From NCBI GenBank assembly GCA_964490725.1, contig CAZBDU010000010.1, positions 1 through 64,000 on the forward strand: 64,000 nt of DNA, given 5' to 3'. The DNA is from CAZBDU01 sp964490725 (GTDB lineage: Bacteria; Spirochaetota; Spirochaetia; SZUA-6; DRHE01). Shown one piece after another: positions 1 to 7,337 of this stretch (position 1 is its first letter; each line of letters starts with the position of its first letter). The notes below the pieces were generated by a model. That model ran no database searches, was not told the origin of the DNA, and saw nothing but the letters and a program-made list of their open reading frames with translations. Position numbers and translations under genes: made by a program.

Positions 1-110
1 GGGCACCCTGGCACCGGCCCGCCCGCCGCCGGCCGCCGGTCGCGGTCGAGCGAGGGGCCGCGCCGCCTCCAGGTTGCCGGGCCCGGGAGGCGCGGGAACC
101 GCTGAAGAAT

Positions 111-142
111 TCGTTGCAGATTCGCAACGATTCCGGTATAAT
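111..142 (+). promoter_or_regulatory. Promoter with overlapping palindrome, upstream of the caspase operon
   Basis: A -35-like TTGCAG (114-119) and a perfect -10 TATAAT (137-142) are separated by 17 nt. A perfect inverted repeat, TCGTTGC (111-117) and GCAACGA (124-130), covers the -35 box, which is where a repressor or activator dimer would sit. The first start codon is at 205, so the leader would be about 55 nt. Nothing else is seen in bases 1-110, which are very GC-rich. Confidence 0.6.
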
Positions 143-204
143 TATCCCACCAGCCAGAGTCCAGTCCTGAAGCGTTCGCATGCGTCCGAGTCAGGAGGGC
201 TTTC

Positions 205-1791
205 TTGCATGGAACCCTGATCACAGGTTTGCTCTTGCTCCTCGCGGCCAACCCTGCCGTTCTCCCTGCCCAGGAGAGCCGGGGCGTGGCGACGCTGGCG
301 GAGGACTCCAGCGTGGAGCTGCCGGCGGGCAAGCAGCATCTGGCCCTCATCGCCATCAGCGACTATCAGCAGTGGCCTCCCCTCAAGAGCCCGGTGAGGG
401 ACGTGCAGGAGATACGCGATCTGCTCGTTGCGCGCTACCGCATCGATGAGGTCTACGAGCTGTACGACCGGCAGGCCACCAAGGCCAACATCCTCAAGCT
501 GTTCGTCAGGCTGCAGGAGAAGGTGAAGCCGGAAGACTCGCTGCTGGTCGTCTACGCGGGCCACGGGCACCTGGACAGGCGGTCCAACACGGGCTTCTGG
601 ATCCCCGCGAACGCCGGCGCAGACGCGTACGAGCAGCAGGGCTGGCTGCCCCACACACAGCTGAAGGGACTGATCGCGAACATCGAAGCTCTGCATATCT
701 TCGTCATCTCCGACTCCTGCTTTGCGGGCGATCTCATGCAGGCCACCCGGTCCCTGCCTCCCACGATCAACGCCGGGTACTTCAGGAAGGCCTACGGGCG
801 CGTATCCAGACAGGTGCTGACCTCGGGAACCACGGAGCCGGTTCCGGACGCCTCGGATTTCGCCTACCAGCTCAAGTCGATCCTCAGGCACAACAGGAGC
901 CGCTGCCTGGATGCGCTGATGCTGTACCAGGAGATACGCCTCGGCGTGGAGTCCACCATTCCGCTGCTGGGCAGCCTGCCCGGAACCGGGCACCAGGAAG
1001 GCGGCAGCTTTCTGCTGTTTCTGAAGGAGGAAGCCGCCGAGGCATGCGGCGCCGTGGCCGTGGAGTCGAACCGGGGGGGGACGCTTTACGTAGACGGGGT
1101 CTTGCGGAGCCAGATCGGGACTGAAGTTCTGCTGCTGGAAGACCTCGAAGCCGGTGAGCATGAGCTCAGAATCGTCTATGAGGACGGGGTATCCCAGCAG
1201 AGGCGGATACGCCTGGAAGCGGGGCAGACGGAGGGGGTCTCCTTCGTCCGCGCACCCGAAGCGGAGTGGCGCCAGGCCGGGCAGAGACGGCGTGCCTGCC
1301 TCTCCGCGAGCACCGGTCTGCACTGGGTGTTTCCCGTAGGCGGGCTGGCCGGAACGCTGGCGGCGGGGGTTCCCGCCGTGCGTTCGCAGGTCTACTATAA
1401 TTTCGCTCTGGGCTGGGGGGATGTGGGCGTGGGCATCTCGACGGGGCTCATCACCCTGGGGACCGCCCGGTGGGAGCGGGGGGAGCAGTACGTCATGTCT
1501 TCCCTGCCGCTGGGGTTGAGCCTCAGACACACCACCCCCGCGGTGGGCCCCGGGCTGTACTCCTCCCTGGAGTGCGCGGCGGGCGCGATGATCAACATCG
1601 TCAGGTTCGCGGCGACGGACCGCGAGAACATCACCGCCGCCAAGTTCTTCATCGCACCTCTGTGGAGCGTGGGGGCGCGCCTGGTTGGAGGGTTCCGGAT
1701 TGCAGCTTGCGGGGGCTATCTGGCAGTCTTCTTCGACAACACCCCACTCACGGCCTGGTCGGCGGGAGCGAGAGCCGAGTATGAGTTTTGA
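205..1791 (+). CDS. Exported caspase-like (peptidase C14) protein with PEGA domain and C-terminal beta-barrel-like region
   Basis: Start is TTG at 205, preceded by AGGAGGG at 193-199. Residues 1-22 form a signal peptide ending near PAQ. Residues 45-240 are a caspase-like domain with the catalytic dyad His120 in YAGHG and Cys172 in DSCFAG, so the active site looks intact. Residues about 281-350 resemble a PEGA domain. The rest, from about residue 365, is glycine-rich with alternating hydrophobic residues and ends in AEYEF; a terminal aromatic residue is usual for outer-membrane beta-barrels. The inference is a periplasmic or surface cysteine peptidase anchored in the outer membrane. It is the first gene of a coupled operon, and the next gene starts 11 nt before its stop. 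The substrate is unknown. The caspase call is firm; the barrel is inferred from pattern only. Confidence 0.85.
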   Translation: MHGTLITGLLLLLAANPAVLPAQESRGVATLAEDSSVELPAGKQHLALIAISDYQQWPPLKSPVRDVQEIRDLLVARYRIDEVYELYDRQATKANILKLFVRLQEKVKPEDSLLVVYAGHGHLDRRSNTGFWIPANAGADAYEQQGWLPHTQLKGLIANIEALHIFVISDSCFAGDLMQATRSLPPTINAGYFRKAYGRVSRQVLTSGTTEPVPDASDFAYQLKSILRHNRSRCLDALMLYQEIRLGVESTIPLLGSLPGTGHQEGGSFLLFLKEEAAEACGAVAVESNRGGTLYVDGVLRSQIGTEVLLLEDLEAGEHELRIVYEDGVSQQRRIRLEAGQTEGVSFVRAPEAEWRQAGQRRRACLSASTGLHWVFPVGGLAGTLAAGVPAVRSQVYYNFALGWGDVGVGISTGLITLGTARWERGEQYVMSSLPLGLSLRHTTPAVGPGLYSSLECAAGAMINIVRFAATDRENITAAKFFIAPLWSVGARLVGGFRIAACGGYLAVFFDNTPLTAWSAGARAEYEF

Positions 1792-2461
1792 GCGGCGGTG
1801 CATGGGGGTAAGCCTTTTGGCGCTGGTGCTCGCCCTGACGGCCCTGCCGGCGCGGGAGGGAGTTGCCGATGAGGGGGCCGGGGTCCGCTTCAGCTGGGCG
1901 TTCCTCTACCGGGGCGATGACGGGATCACCCGGCCTATCGACTACGCGGAGAGCCCGGTGAGGCTCCGCTCCGGCGACAGGATCAGGATCTACCTGAAGC
2001 CCCTGAATGCCTGCTACACGTACCTCTACCTCTACGACTCGCAGAGGCAGCTCTTCCTCTTCTTTCCCCGAGACTTCGCCTTCTGGGATACCCGCTACCG
2101 AATCGGTGAGCTGTACAGCCTTCCGGAGGGGCAAAGCTGGTTCTACCTCGATGAAAACAGCGGCGTGGAGGTCTTCTACCTGATCGTCTCCGACCGGCGG
2201 CTGCCGGCTCTGGAGACCAGTACCGCCAGGTATCTTGGGCAGAAGGCGCGGCACGGCGGCGATCGCAGCCTCACCCGCAAGTACGAGGTGCTCGATGAGA
2301 TAAGAACGATCCTCAAGGCGAGCAGCCACCTGGCGGGGCCTGCGGAAAGGCCCGTAGCGGTGGCGGGCGAGTTCCGGGGAGTAGGGGAAGAGAGCGAGGT
2401 TCCCGGGGTGACCGTGGAAGCCGGAAAGATCTATGTCAGGACGATTCGCCTGGAACATTAG
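1781..2461 (+). CDS. Exported DUF4384-like protein
   Basis: This 226-aa protein begins at ATG 1781, overlapping the caspase stop; ATG 1801 is an alternative start. The N-terminus carries a hydrophobic signal (about residues 9-25, ending near VADEG). The core, residues about 35-110, has the DUF4384 pattern: a basic stretch LRSGDRIRIYLKPLNACYTY, then YLYDSQRQLFLFFP. DUF4384 domains are often found beside or fused to bacterial caspases and serine/threonine kinases, but their biochemical role is not established. The C-terminal 80 residues are not recognised. Its position between the caspase and the CHASE2 regulator, with overlaps on both sides (29 nt into the next gene), implies stoichiometric co-expression. 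It might be a partner or sensor subunit of the caspase, which is inference. Confidence 0.7.
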   Translation: MSFERRCMGVSLLALVLALTALPAREGVADEGAGVRFSWAFLYRGDDGITRPIDYAESPVRLRSGDRIRIYLKPLNACYTYLYLYDSQRQLFLFFPRDFAFWDTRYRIGELYSLPEGQSWFYLDENSGVEVFYLIVSDRRLPALETSTARYLGQKARHGGDRSLTRKYEVLDEIRTILKASSHLAGPAERPVAVAGEFRGVGEESEVPGVTVEAGKIYVRTIRLEH

Positions 2462-5384
2462 GGACCGGCGAGCCGTGAGGCTGGCGGCAATCCTCGCCTG
2501 CTCCTTCCTTCTGGCATTCATCCTGGGGCTGGCCTTGCCGGGCGCGTTCGAGCCGTGGAACAACCGCATGGTGGACCGGCTGTTCGTGCTGCGGGACCGG
2601 CTGTTCGTGCTGCGGGACCGGCTGTTCGTGCTGCGGGACCGGCTGCGCAGAGCCGAGGTCTCCCCGTATCTGATCCACGTCGTGATGGACGATGCCAGCC
2701 ATCGGGCCCTGGGGCTGCCGAGCTGGGATCGGCGGGCGTTCGGAGAGCTCATCGCCGTCCTGGACGGCATGAAGGTCCGGTCCGTCGCCTGTGACGTTTT
2801 CTTCCGGGATGCCAGCTTTCCAGGCAACGACGAGACGCTGCTGCAAGCCACCAGGAGGTCGGGGAGGGTGATCTTTCCCGCGCTGGTGGTTCCGCAGGGC
2901 GCCGCCAGGCGGCAGCGGAGGCAGGAGAGCCTCACGGACGTGGTGGAGCGGAACACGCTGCATCCCACGGTGGGGAAGCGACAAGGCCGGCCTCCGGTGG
3001 CGGAGTACGTCCTTCCTCCCTTCGACGCGCTGAGCCGCGCCATGAAGGGGTTCGGGCACATGAACATCATCCCGGACAGCGACGGGGTGACCCGGCGGGT
3101 TCCGCTCCTCTATCGCTACGGGAACGGCTACATCCCGGCCCTGTCTCTCAAGATGGCCCTGGAGTATTTCGAGGTGGATCAGGAGCAGATCGAGGTAGAT
3201 TTCGGCAGGCACATCCTGCTGCGGGGTGCCCGCATCCGCGAGGACCTGCGCAGGGACGTGGTGATACCGGTCGACAGGCGCGGGAGGATCATCGTCGATT
3301 TCACCGGCCCCTGGGCGGGCTCCTCCTTGAGCTTTCCGGCGCGCGAGGTGCTGGAGGCGGCCGGGGACGGGGCCTCTCGCTCCCACCTCCTGGACCTGAT
3401 GGAAGGAGCGCTGGTGGTCATCTCGGACACCTCCACGACGAACCGGGACTACGGACCCGGAGTGTTCGACGATCTCTATCCGCTCAGCGGCCTGCACGTG
3501 AACGTAGCCAACAGCATGCTCACAAGACGGTTTCTGGCCGATCAGGGCATCCCGGGGTCCGTCCTGGCCAGCTTTCTCTTCGCCCTGGCCCTGTGGCTGG
3601 CGGCGGTGGCGATCAGAGGATTCAGGTTCTCTCTCTTCTGGGCCCTGCTGTACGCGCTGTTCCTGGTCTTCAACGCCTGGTTGTTCATCCAGGCCAGACG
3701 CGTCCCTTCGATGGCCGTTCCGTCGCTGGGTTTCGTTCTTGCCCTGGTTTCGGTGAACGGCTATCGCGTCTTCTCGAGTGAGCTGGAACGGACCTTTCAC
3801 CGGGCTGGCTGGAGAGCCGCCCGGCGCGGGGGTCGTCCAAACCACGACCCCGCGGCTCCCAGAGAGGGCAGGAAGCAGGGGAAGCCGTCCCAGGCGGAAC
3901 CGCTCCCGCCTGCCGGCTGGCGCCGGCTGTGGAAGGACGGCGGGGATGCGGCGCTGCGGAGAGTGGAGGGAGGCCGCCCTGCGGAGCCGGTGTTGATCGT
4001 GCACGAGGAGATTCCCGTCCTGGAGAGCCTGCGTGTCCGCCTGGAGGAGAAGGGGATCGACAATCTCATTCTCTGCGCCGACGGCGGCCAGGTCTTGCCG
4101 GTGCTGAAGAAGCAGGAGCTGTCGGCCATCGTGTTGGGCCTTTCTTCACCCGCCGTAGCCGGCAGGAAGTTGCTGGCCGGCATCAGGGAGACGGACCCGT
4201 GTGTCGAGGTGCTCGTCGCAGCAGGGCCGGCGGACATCGACGCGGCGGTGGAGTACCTCAGGCTGGGAGCCTCCGACTACACGGCGGAGAACCTGGCATC
4301 GGACCGCCTGGTTTCGGCTCTGAGCAGCCGCATCGAGAAGAGGCAGCCGCGGGGGGAGGAGGAGCTTCCGGGCCGGGGGAAGCGGGCCGCCCCGCTCAGA
4401 AACCCGGAGGCGTTTTCCGGGATCGTGACCCGAAACGCCGTGATGCGGTCGTGGTTCGGATACGTGGAAAGCATCGCCGGAAACGGCAACCCGGTTCTGA
4501 TCACCGGAGAGAGCGGCGTCGGCAAGGAGCTGGCGGCCAGGGTGATTCACAGGCTGAGCAGCCGGAAGGGCAAGTTCGTCACGGTCAACATGGCAGGGCT
4601 GGACGACACCATGATCACCGACACCCTCTTCGGGCACGCCAGGGGGGCGTTCACCGACGCCGACGTGGCCAGGCGAGGCCTGGTGGAGGAGGCCTCCGCA
4701 GGGACACTGTTCCTGGACGAGATCGGGGACATGTCCGTGACCGCCCAGGTGAAGCTGCTGCGATTCATCGAAGAGAGGGAGTACCGTCCCCTGGGGACTG
4801 ACGCGGTGACGGTGTCGGACGCCCGGATCATCATCGCCACCAACGCCAATCTGAAGAAGAAGCTGGAGGAAGGCAGCTTCCGCGGGGACCTCTTCTACCG
4901 GCTCACCTACCGGGTGGACATTCCGCCCCTCAGGGAGCGTCTGGAGGACCTGCCGCTTCTGGTGGACCATTTCGTGCGTCAAACCTCGCAGGCTCTGGGC
5001 AGGAGAACACCGGCCGTCCCGAAGGAGCTGGTGCCCCTGCTGCGGGAATACACCTTTCCCGGCAACGTTCGGGAGCTGAAGAACATGATCGAGAACGCCG
5101 CCAGCCGCGACAGCTCCGGGCCTTTGCCGCTGTCCTATTTCCGGCACTACCTTCGCGGCGGCCGCGAGCAGGGGACGGGTCCTGGGATGAGCGTCGACCT
5201 GGAGCGGAACCGCATCGAATGCAGCGGAGCGCTGCCCACCCTGCAGGCAATGGAGGACCTGCTGCTGGCCGAGGCCCTGCGGCGGGCCCGCGGCAACCAG
5301 AACGCCGCGGCCAGGCTCCTGGGCCTGTCGCCTTCGGCCTTGAGCAGGCGGCTGAAGAAGCGCAGGGAGAGGAGGGGAGCGTGA
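2433..5384 (+). CDS. Membrane CHASE2 sensor / pseudo-receiver / sigma-54 AAA+ activator with Fis-type HTH
   Basis: 983 aa; ATG 2433 overlaps the upstream gene, and GTG 2475 is an alternative. TM1 is at about 15-36, followed by heptad repeats (48-71) and an extracytoplasmic CHASE2 domain (about 75-350). About three TM helices lie at 372-450. Residues 518-640 align to a response-regulator receiver, but the acidic pocket reads HEE, the phospho-acceptor position reads Gly (VLGLSS), and the conserved Thr and Lys are Ala and Glu. The AAA+ domain (about 660-890) has Walker A GESGVGKE and Walker B LFLDEIGD; the sigma-54 contact loop is GAFTDA instead of GAFTGA. A Fis-type HTH occupies the last 50 residues. 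It is probably a membrane-bound activator of sigma-54 promoters responding to an envelope signal, perhaps for this same operon. Direct phosphorylation of the receiver is unlikely. Confidence 0.88.
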   Translation: MSGRFAWNIRDRRAVRLAAILACSFLLAFILGLALPGAFEPWNNRMVDRLFVLRDRLFVLRDRLFVLRDRLRRAEVSPYLIHVVMDDASHRALGLPSWDRRAFGELIAVLDGMKVRSVACDVFFRDASFPGNDETLLQATRRSGRVIFPALVVPQGAARRQRRQESLTDVVERNTLHPTVGKRQGRPPVAEYVLPPFDALSRAMKGFGHMNIIPDSDGVTRRVPLLYRYGNGYIPALSLKMALEYFEVDQEQIEVDFGRHILLRGARIREDLRRDVVIPVDRRGRIIVDFTGPWAGSSLSFPAREVLEAAGDGASRSHLLDLMEGALVVISDTSTTNRDYGPGVFDDLYPLSGLHVNVANSMLTRRFLADQGIPGSVLASFLFALALWLAAVAIRGFRFSLFWALLYALFLVFNAWLFIQARRVPSMAVPSLGFVLALVSVNGYRVFSSELERTFHRAGWRAARRGGRPNHDPAAPREGRKQGKPSQAEPLPPAGWRRLWKDGGDAALRRVEGGRPAEPVLIVHEEIPVLESLRVRLEEKGIDNLILCADGGQVLPVLKKQELSAIVLGLSSPAVAGRKLLAGIRETDPCVEVLVAAGPADIDAAVEYLRLGASDYTAENLASDRLVSALSSRIEKRQPRGEEELPGRGKRAAPLRNPEAFSGIVTRNAVMRSWFGYVESIAGNGNPVLITGESGVGKELAARVIHRLSSRKGKFVTVNMAGLDDTMITDTLFGHARGAFTDADVARRGLVEEASAGTLFLDEIGDMSVTAQVKLLRFIEEREYRPLGTDAVTVSDARIIIATNANLKKKLEEGSFRGDLFYRLTYRVDIPPLRERLEDLPLLVDHFVRQTSQALGRRTPAVPKELVPLLREYTFPGNVRELKNMIENAASRDSSGPLPLSYFRHYLRGGREQGTGPGMSVDLERNRIECSGALPTLQAMEDLLLAEALRRARGNQNAAARLLGLSPSALSRRLKKRRERRGA
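2574..2645 (+). repeat. 21-bp tandem repeat encoding a heptad linker
   Basis: Three exact copies of a 21-bp unit (2574-2594, 2595-2615, 2616-2636) are followed by a 9-bp partial copy. Each unit encodes the heptad DRLFVLR, between TM1 and the CHASE2 domain. Leu, Phe, Val and Leu spacing fits an amphipathic or coiled-coil helix. The identity at DNA level means the copy number could change by slippage without breaking the frame. Confidence 0.9.
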
Positions 5385-6139
5385 GGAGCCGGGCTGCGGC
5401 CGGGCGGCCGGCCTCTCAGGCGGCGGTTGCCGGAGCCGCCCTGCTGTGCGCGTGGCTGTCGCTTCTCGCCGGCTGCGGCTATCTCGATCTCCTCGGCCTG
5501 TTCGGCCGGGAACCCGAGGCTGCCTCTCCACCGGAGGGCATGTGCCTTGCCTCCGGCGCGGGAAGGTCCGTGCGGCAGACCGACGACGGGGGCTACATCA
5601 TAGCGGGGGTGAGACAGGACCCCACAGCCGGCGACGACAACGCCTACCTGATCAAGACGAAGCCCGACGGGACGCTGGAGTGGGAGCGGCAGTTCGGCTC
5701 GCAAGGCGTGCGGGTTCTCGAGGCTGCGAGCTGCGTCCGGCAGACCGCCGATGGCGGCTACATCCTGGCGGGCTACACGAACTCCGAGGGGGCCGGGGAC
5801 TTCGACGCCTGGCTGATCAAGACCGACGCGGACGGGAACGAGGTGTGGAGACGGACCTTCGGCGGCGGCATGTGGGATCAGGCCGAGGCCGTGCAGCAGA
5901 CCGCAGACGGCGGCTACATCCTGGCCGGCATGACTCACTTCAAAGACAAGGACGCCTGGCTGGTGAAGACGGATCCGTCCGGCAACAAGGAGTGGAGCAA
6001 GACCTTCGGCTCGGTCCAGGTGGACTGGGGCTACGCAGTTCAACAGAGGTCCGACGGAGGCCACGTCCTGGTCGGGGACACGCTGTCTTTCCCGGAGATC
6101 GCCGGCACCGGGGTCTACCTGGTGCTCTACACACCCTGA
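5381..6139 (+). CDS. Lipoprotein with four DGGYILAG-type beta-propeller repeats
   Basis: 252 aa from GTG 5381, which overlaps the previous TGA (GTGA) and follows a strong GGAGAGGAGGGG at about 5368-5379. Residues 1-32 are a lipoprotein signal with lipobox LLAGC (Cys32). The mature part carries about four repeats with the pattern VRQTxDGGYIxAG followed by DAWLIKTDxDGNxxWxxxFG, starting near residues 66, 123, 172 and 222. This repeat is common in secreted bacterial propeller proteins. Four blades are fewer than a closed propeller usually needs, so it may be an open or oligomeric blade set. It is the last gene of the caspase operon and overlaps the convergent epmA-like gene by 13 nt. A binding or scaffolding role at the envelope is inferred. 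Confidence 0.75.
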   Translation: MRSRAAAGRPASQAAVAGAALLCAWLSLLAGCGYLDLLGLFGREPEAASPPEGMCLASGAGRSVRQTDDGGYIIAGVRQDPTAGDDNAYLIKTKPDGTLEWERQFGSQGVRVLEAASCVRQTADGGYILAGYTNSEGAGDFDAWLIKTDADGNEVWRRTFGGGMWDQAEAVQQTADGGYILAGMTHFKDKDAWLVKTDPSGNKEWSKTFGSVQVDWGYAVQQRSDGGHVLVGDTLSFPEIAGTGVYLVLYTP

Positions 6140-7116
6140 CCCGAAAGGGGGAAGGGGATCACCTCCTGGATGGAAGCGCAGCCGAAGAGGAGCATCAGGA
6201 GCCGGTCCACCCCCAGGGCTACACCCGAGCAGAGGGGAAGCGCCCCGGCGCGGGGGAGGCCCACGTCGGCGGGGGGCGCCCCGGGCCGCCGCTGGCCGTG
6301 GCGCGCTTCGGCCGCCACGAACGCGGCCACGCGCTCCGGATCCCCCTCCTCGGTGAAGCAGTTGGCCACCTCCACCCCCGCGGCGTACAGCTCCCAACGC
6401 TCTGCCCAGGGGGTTCCTCCCCGCGCCCGGGCCAGGGTGGGCACCGCCTGCGGATAGTCCAGGAGCACCACCGGCCGGTCCCGGGGCAGCTCCGGCTCCA
6501 CCAGGGCCAGGAGCATCTTGTGAAAGAGGTCCGCCCAGTCGTCTTCGGGGCCCACCGCCAGGCCCAGCCCAGCCGCCGCCCGGCCGATCTGCGGGCGGGA
6601 GCTCAGGGCGGCCAGCTCCAGGCCCGCATGCCGCCGGAAGGCCTCCTCCACGGTGAGCCGGATGAAAGGTGCGCTCCAGTCCACCGCTCCGCGGCGGCCC
6701 TCCACGCGCGGGCCGACCTGCAGGCCTTCCAGGAGGGAGCTCACCAGCTCCTCGGTGACCGCGATGGAATCCAGGTAGCCGTGATCCGCGGTGTACCACT
6801 CCAGCATGGTGAACTCAGGCTCGTGCAGCGGGCTCCGCGGCTCGCCGTTGCGGAAGGCCCGTCCCACCTGAAAGATGCTCCCGCAACCCGCGGCCAGGAG
6901 GCGTTTCATCCACAGCTCCGGTGAGGGCACCAGGAACAGGTCCTTCTCCGTCCCGGCGGCCAGGTAGCGGGTGCGGAAGCTGCCGATATGGCGCTCCGGG
7001 ATCAGGAAGGGGGCCAGGCACGGGGTGTCCACCTCCAGGTAGCCCCGCTCGCCGAAGAAACGCCGCACCAGCTCGAGGGCCCGCCCCCGGCGCCGCAGGA
7101 GGTCCAGGGATGCCAT
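6127..7116 (-). CDS. epmA: EpmA-like lysyl-tRNA synthetase paralogue (elongation factor P lysine ligase family)
   Basis: 329 aa, a class II aminoacyl-tRNA synthetase catalytic core without an anticodon-binding domain, the usual length and shape of EpmA/GenX/PoxA. Motif 2 is visible around FQVGRAFRNGE followed by HEPEFTMLEW, and motif 3 as GVALGVDRLLMLL near the C-terminus. Family members attach (R)-beta-lysine to a conserved lysine of EF-P. No epmB or efp is in this window, so the partner genes must lie elsewhere, or the enzyme may use alpha-lysine. There is no Shine-Dalgarno before the ATG; a TATACT box sits 9 nt upstream (7126-7131), so the mRNA may be leaderless. The first codons are duplicated 22.7 kb away (29809-29841). 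Confidence 0.88.
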   Translation of the reverse strand: MASLDLLRRRGRALELVRRFFGERGYLEVDTPCLAPFLIPERHIGSFRTRYLAAGTEKDLFLVPSPELWMKRLLAAGCGSIFQVGRAFRNGEPRSPLHEPEFTMLEWYTADHGYLDSIAVTEELVSSLLEGLQVGPRVEGRRGAVDWSAPFIRLTVEEAFRRHAGLELAALSSRPQIGRAAAGLGLAVGPEDDWADLFHKMLLALVEPELPRDRPVVLLDYPQAVPTLARARGGTPWAERWELYAAGVEVANCFTEEGDPERVAAFVAAEARHGQRRPGAPPADVGLPRAGALPLCSGVALGVDRLLMLLFGCASIQEVIPFPLSGQGV

Positions 7117-7205
7117 GGGCTAAAGAGTATAGCAGGACCGCCTGCCCTTGGACAGGACGGCTCCGGGCGCTTCAGGCCGGACGGTTGGACGCCCCCGGCG
7201 GAGAT
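7094..7205. repeat. Left copy of the 112-bp direct repeat bounding the island
   Basis: This copy covers the first codons of epmA and the adjoining intergenic region. It matches 29819-29929 in the same orientation with about seven differences, one of them a 1-nt indel (roughly 94 percent identity by hand alignment). Similarity stops at GAGAT (7201-7205). Confidence 0.85.
7126..7131 (-). promoter_or_regulatory. -10 box immediately upstream of epmA
   Basis: TATACT on the minus strand lies 9 nt before the epmA ATG, which puts the expected transcription start within about 3 nt of the start codon. The intervening bases contain no purine-rich ribosome binding site. No convincing -35 box is seen. 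Confidence 0.5.
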
Positions 7206-7212
7206 ATCGCGA

Positions 7213-7329
7213 ATTTGATGAAAGAACTCTCATCCGGGTCTCATCTTGCTTTCATTCCCGTTGGCTATGCTTCAAGCAGGATGAGCATTCACAAAGCGTC
7301 TCGTCCTCAATACTCATTTTCTACAGGAG
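7213..7329 (+). repeat. Left arm of the 117-bp inverted repeat (duplicated promoter and leader)
   Basis: Bases 7213-7329 match the reverse complement of 14814-14930 at 107 of 117 positions by hand alignment. A central block of about 60 bp is identical. The arm contains the putative response-regulator box, a promoter and the leader up to the ribosome binding site of the PepSY gene. Confidence 0.9.
7228..7271 (+). promoter_or_regulatory. Putative OmpR-type regulator box and promoter for the PepSY-regulator-kinase operon
   Basis: Two direct copies of TCTCATC at 7228-7234 and 7239-7245 are spaced exactly 11 bp, one helical turn, the usual design of OmpR-family operators. A -10-like TATGCT lies at 7266-7271. 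The -35 region directly after the second box is poor, as expected for an activator-dependent promoter. The same arrangement occurs at 14898-14915 on the other strand. Confidence 0.6.
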
Positions 7330-7337
7330 GTGACCGT

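Noticed and set aside
142..1803. A 553-codon minus-strand frame opposite the caspase gene
   Set aside because: Antisense shadow with no start site or motif. The plus-strand caspase has catalytic residues, a signal peptide and a ribosome binding site.
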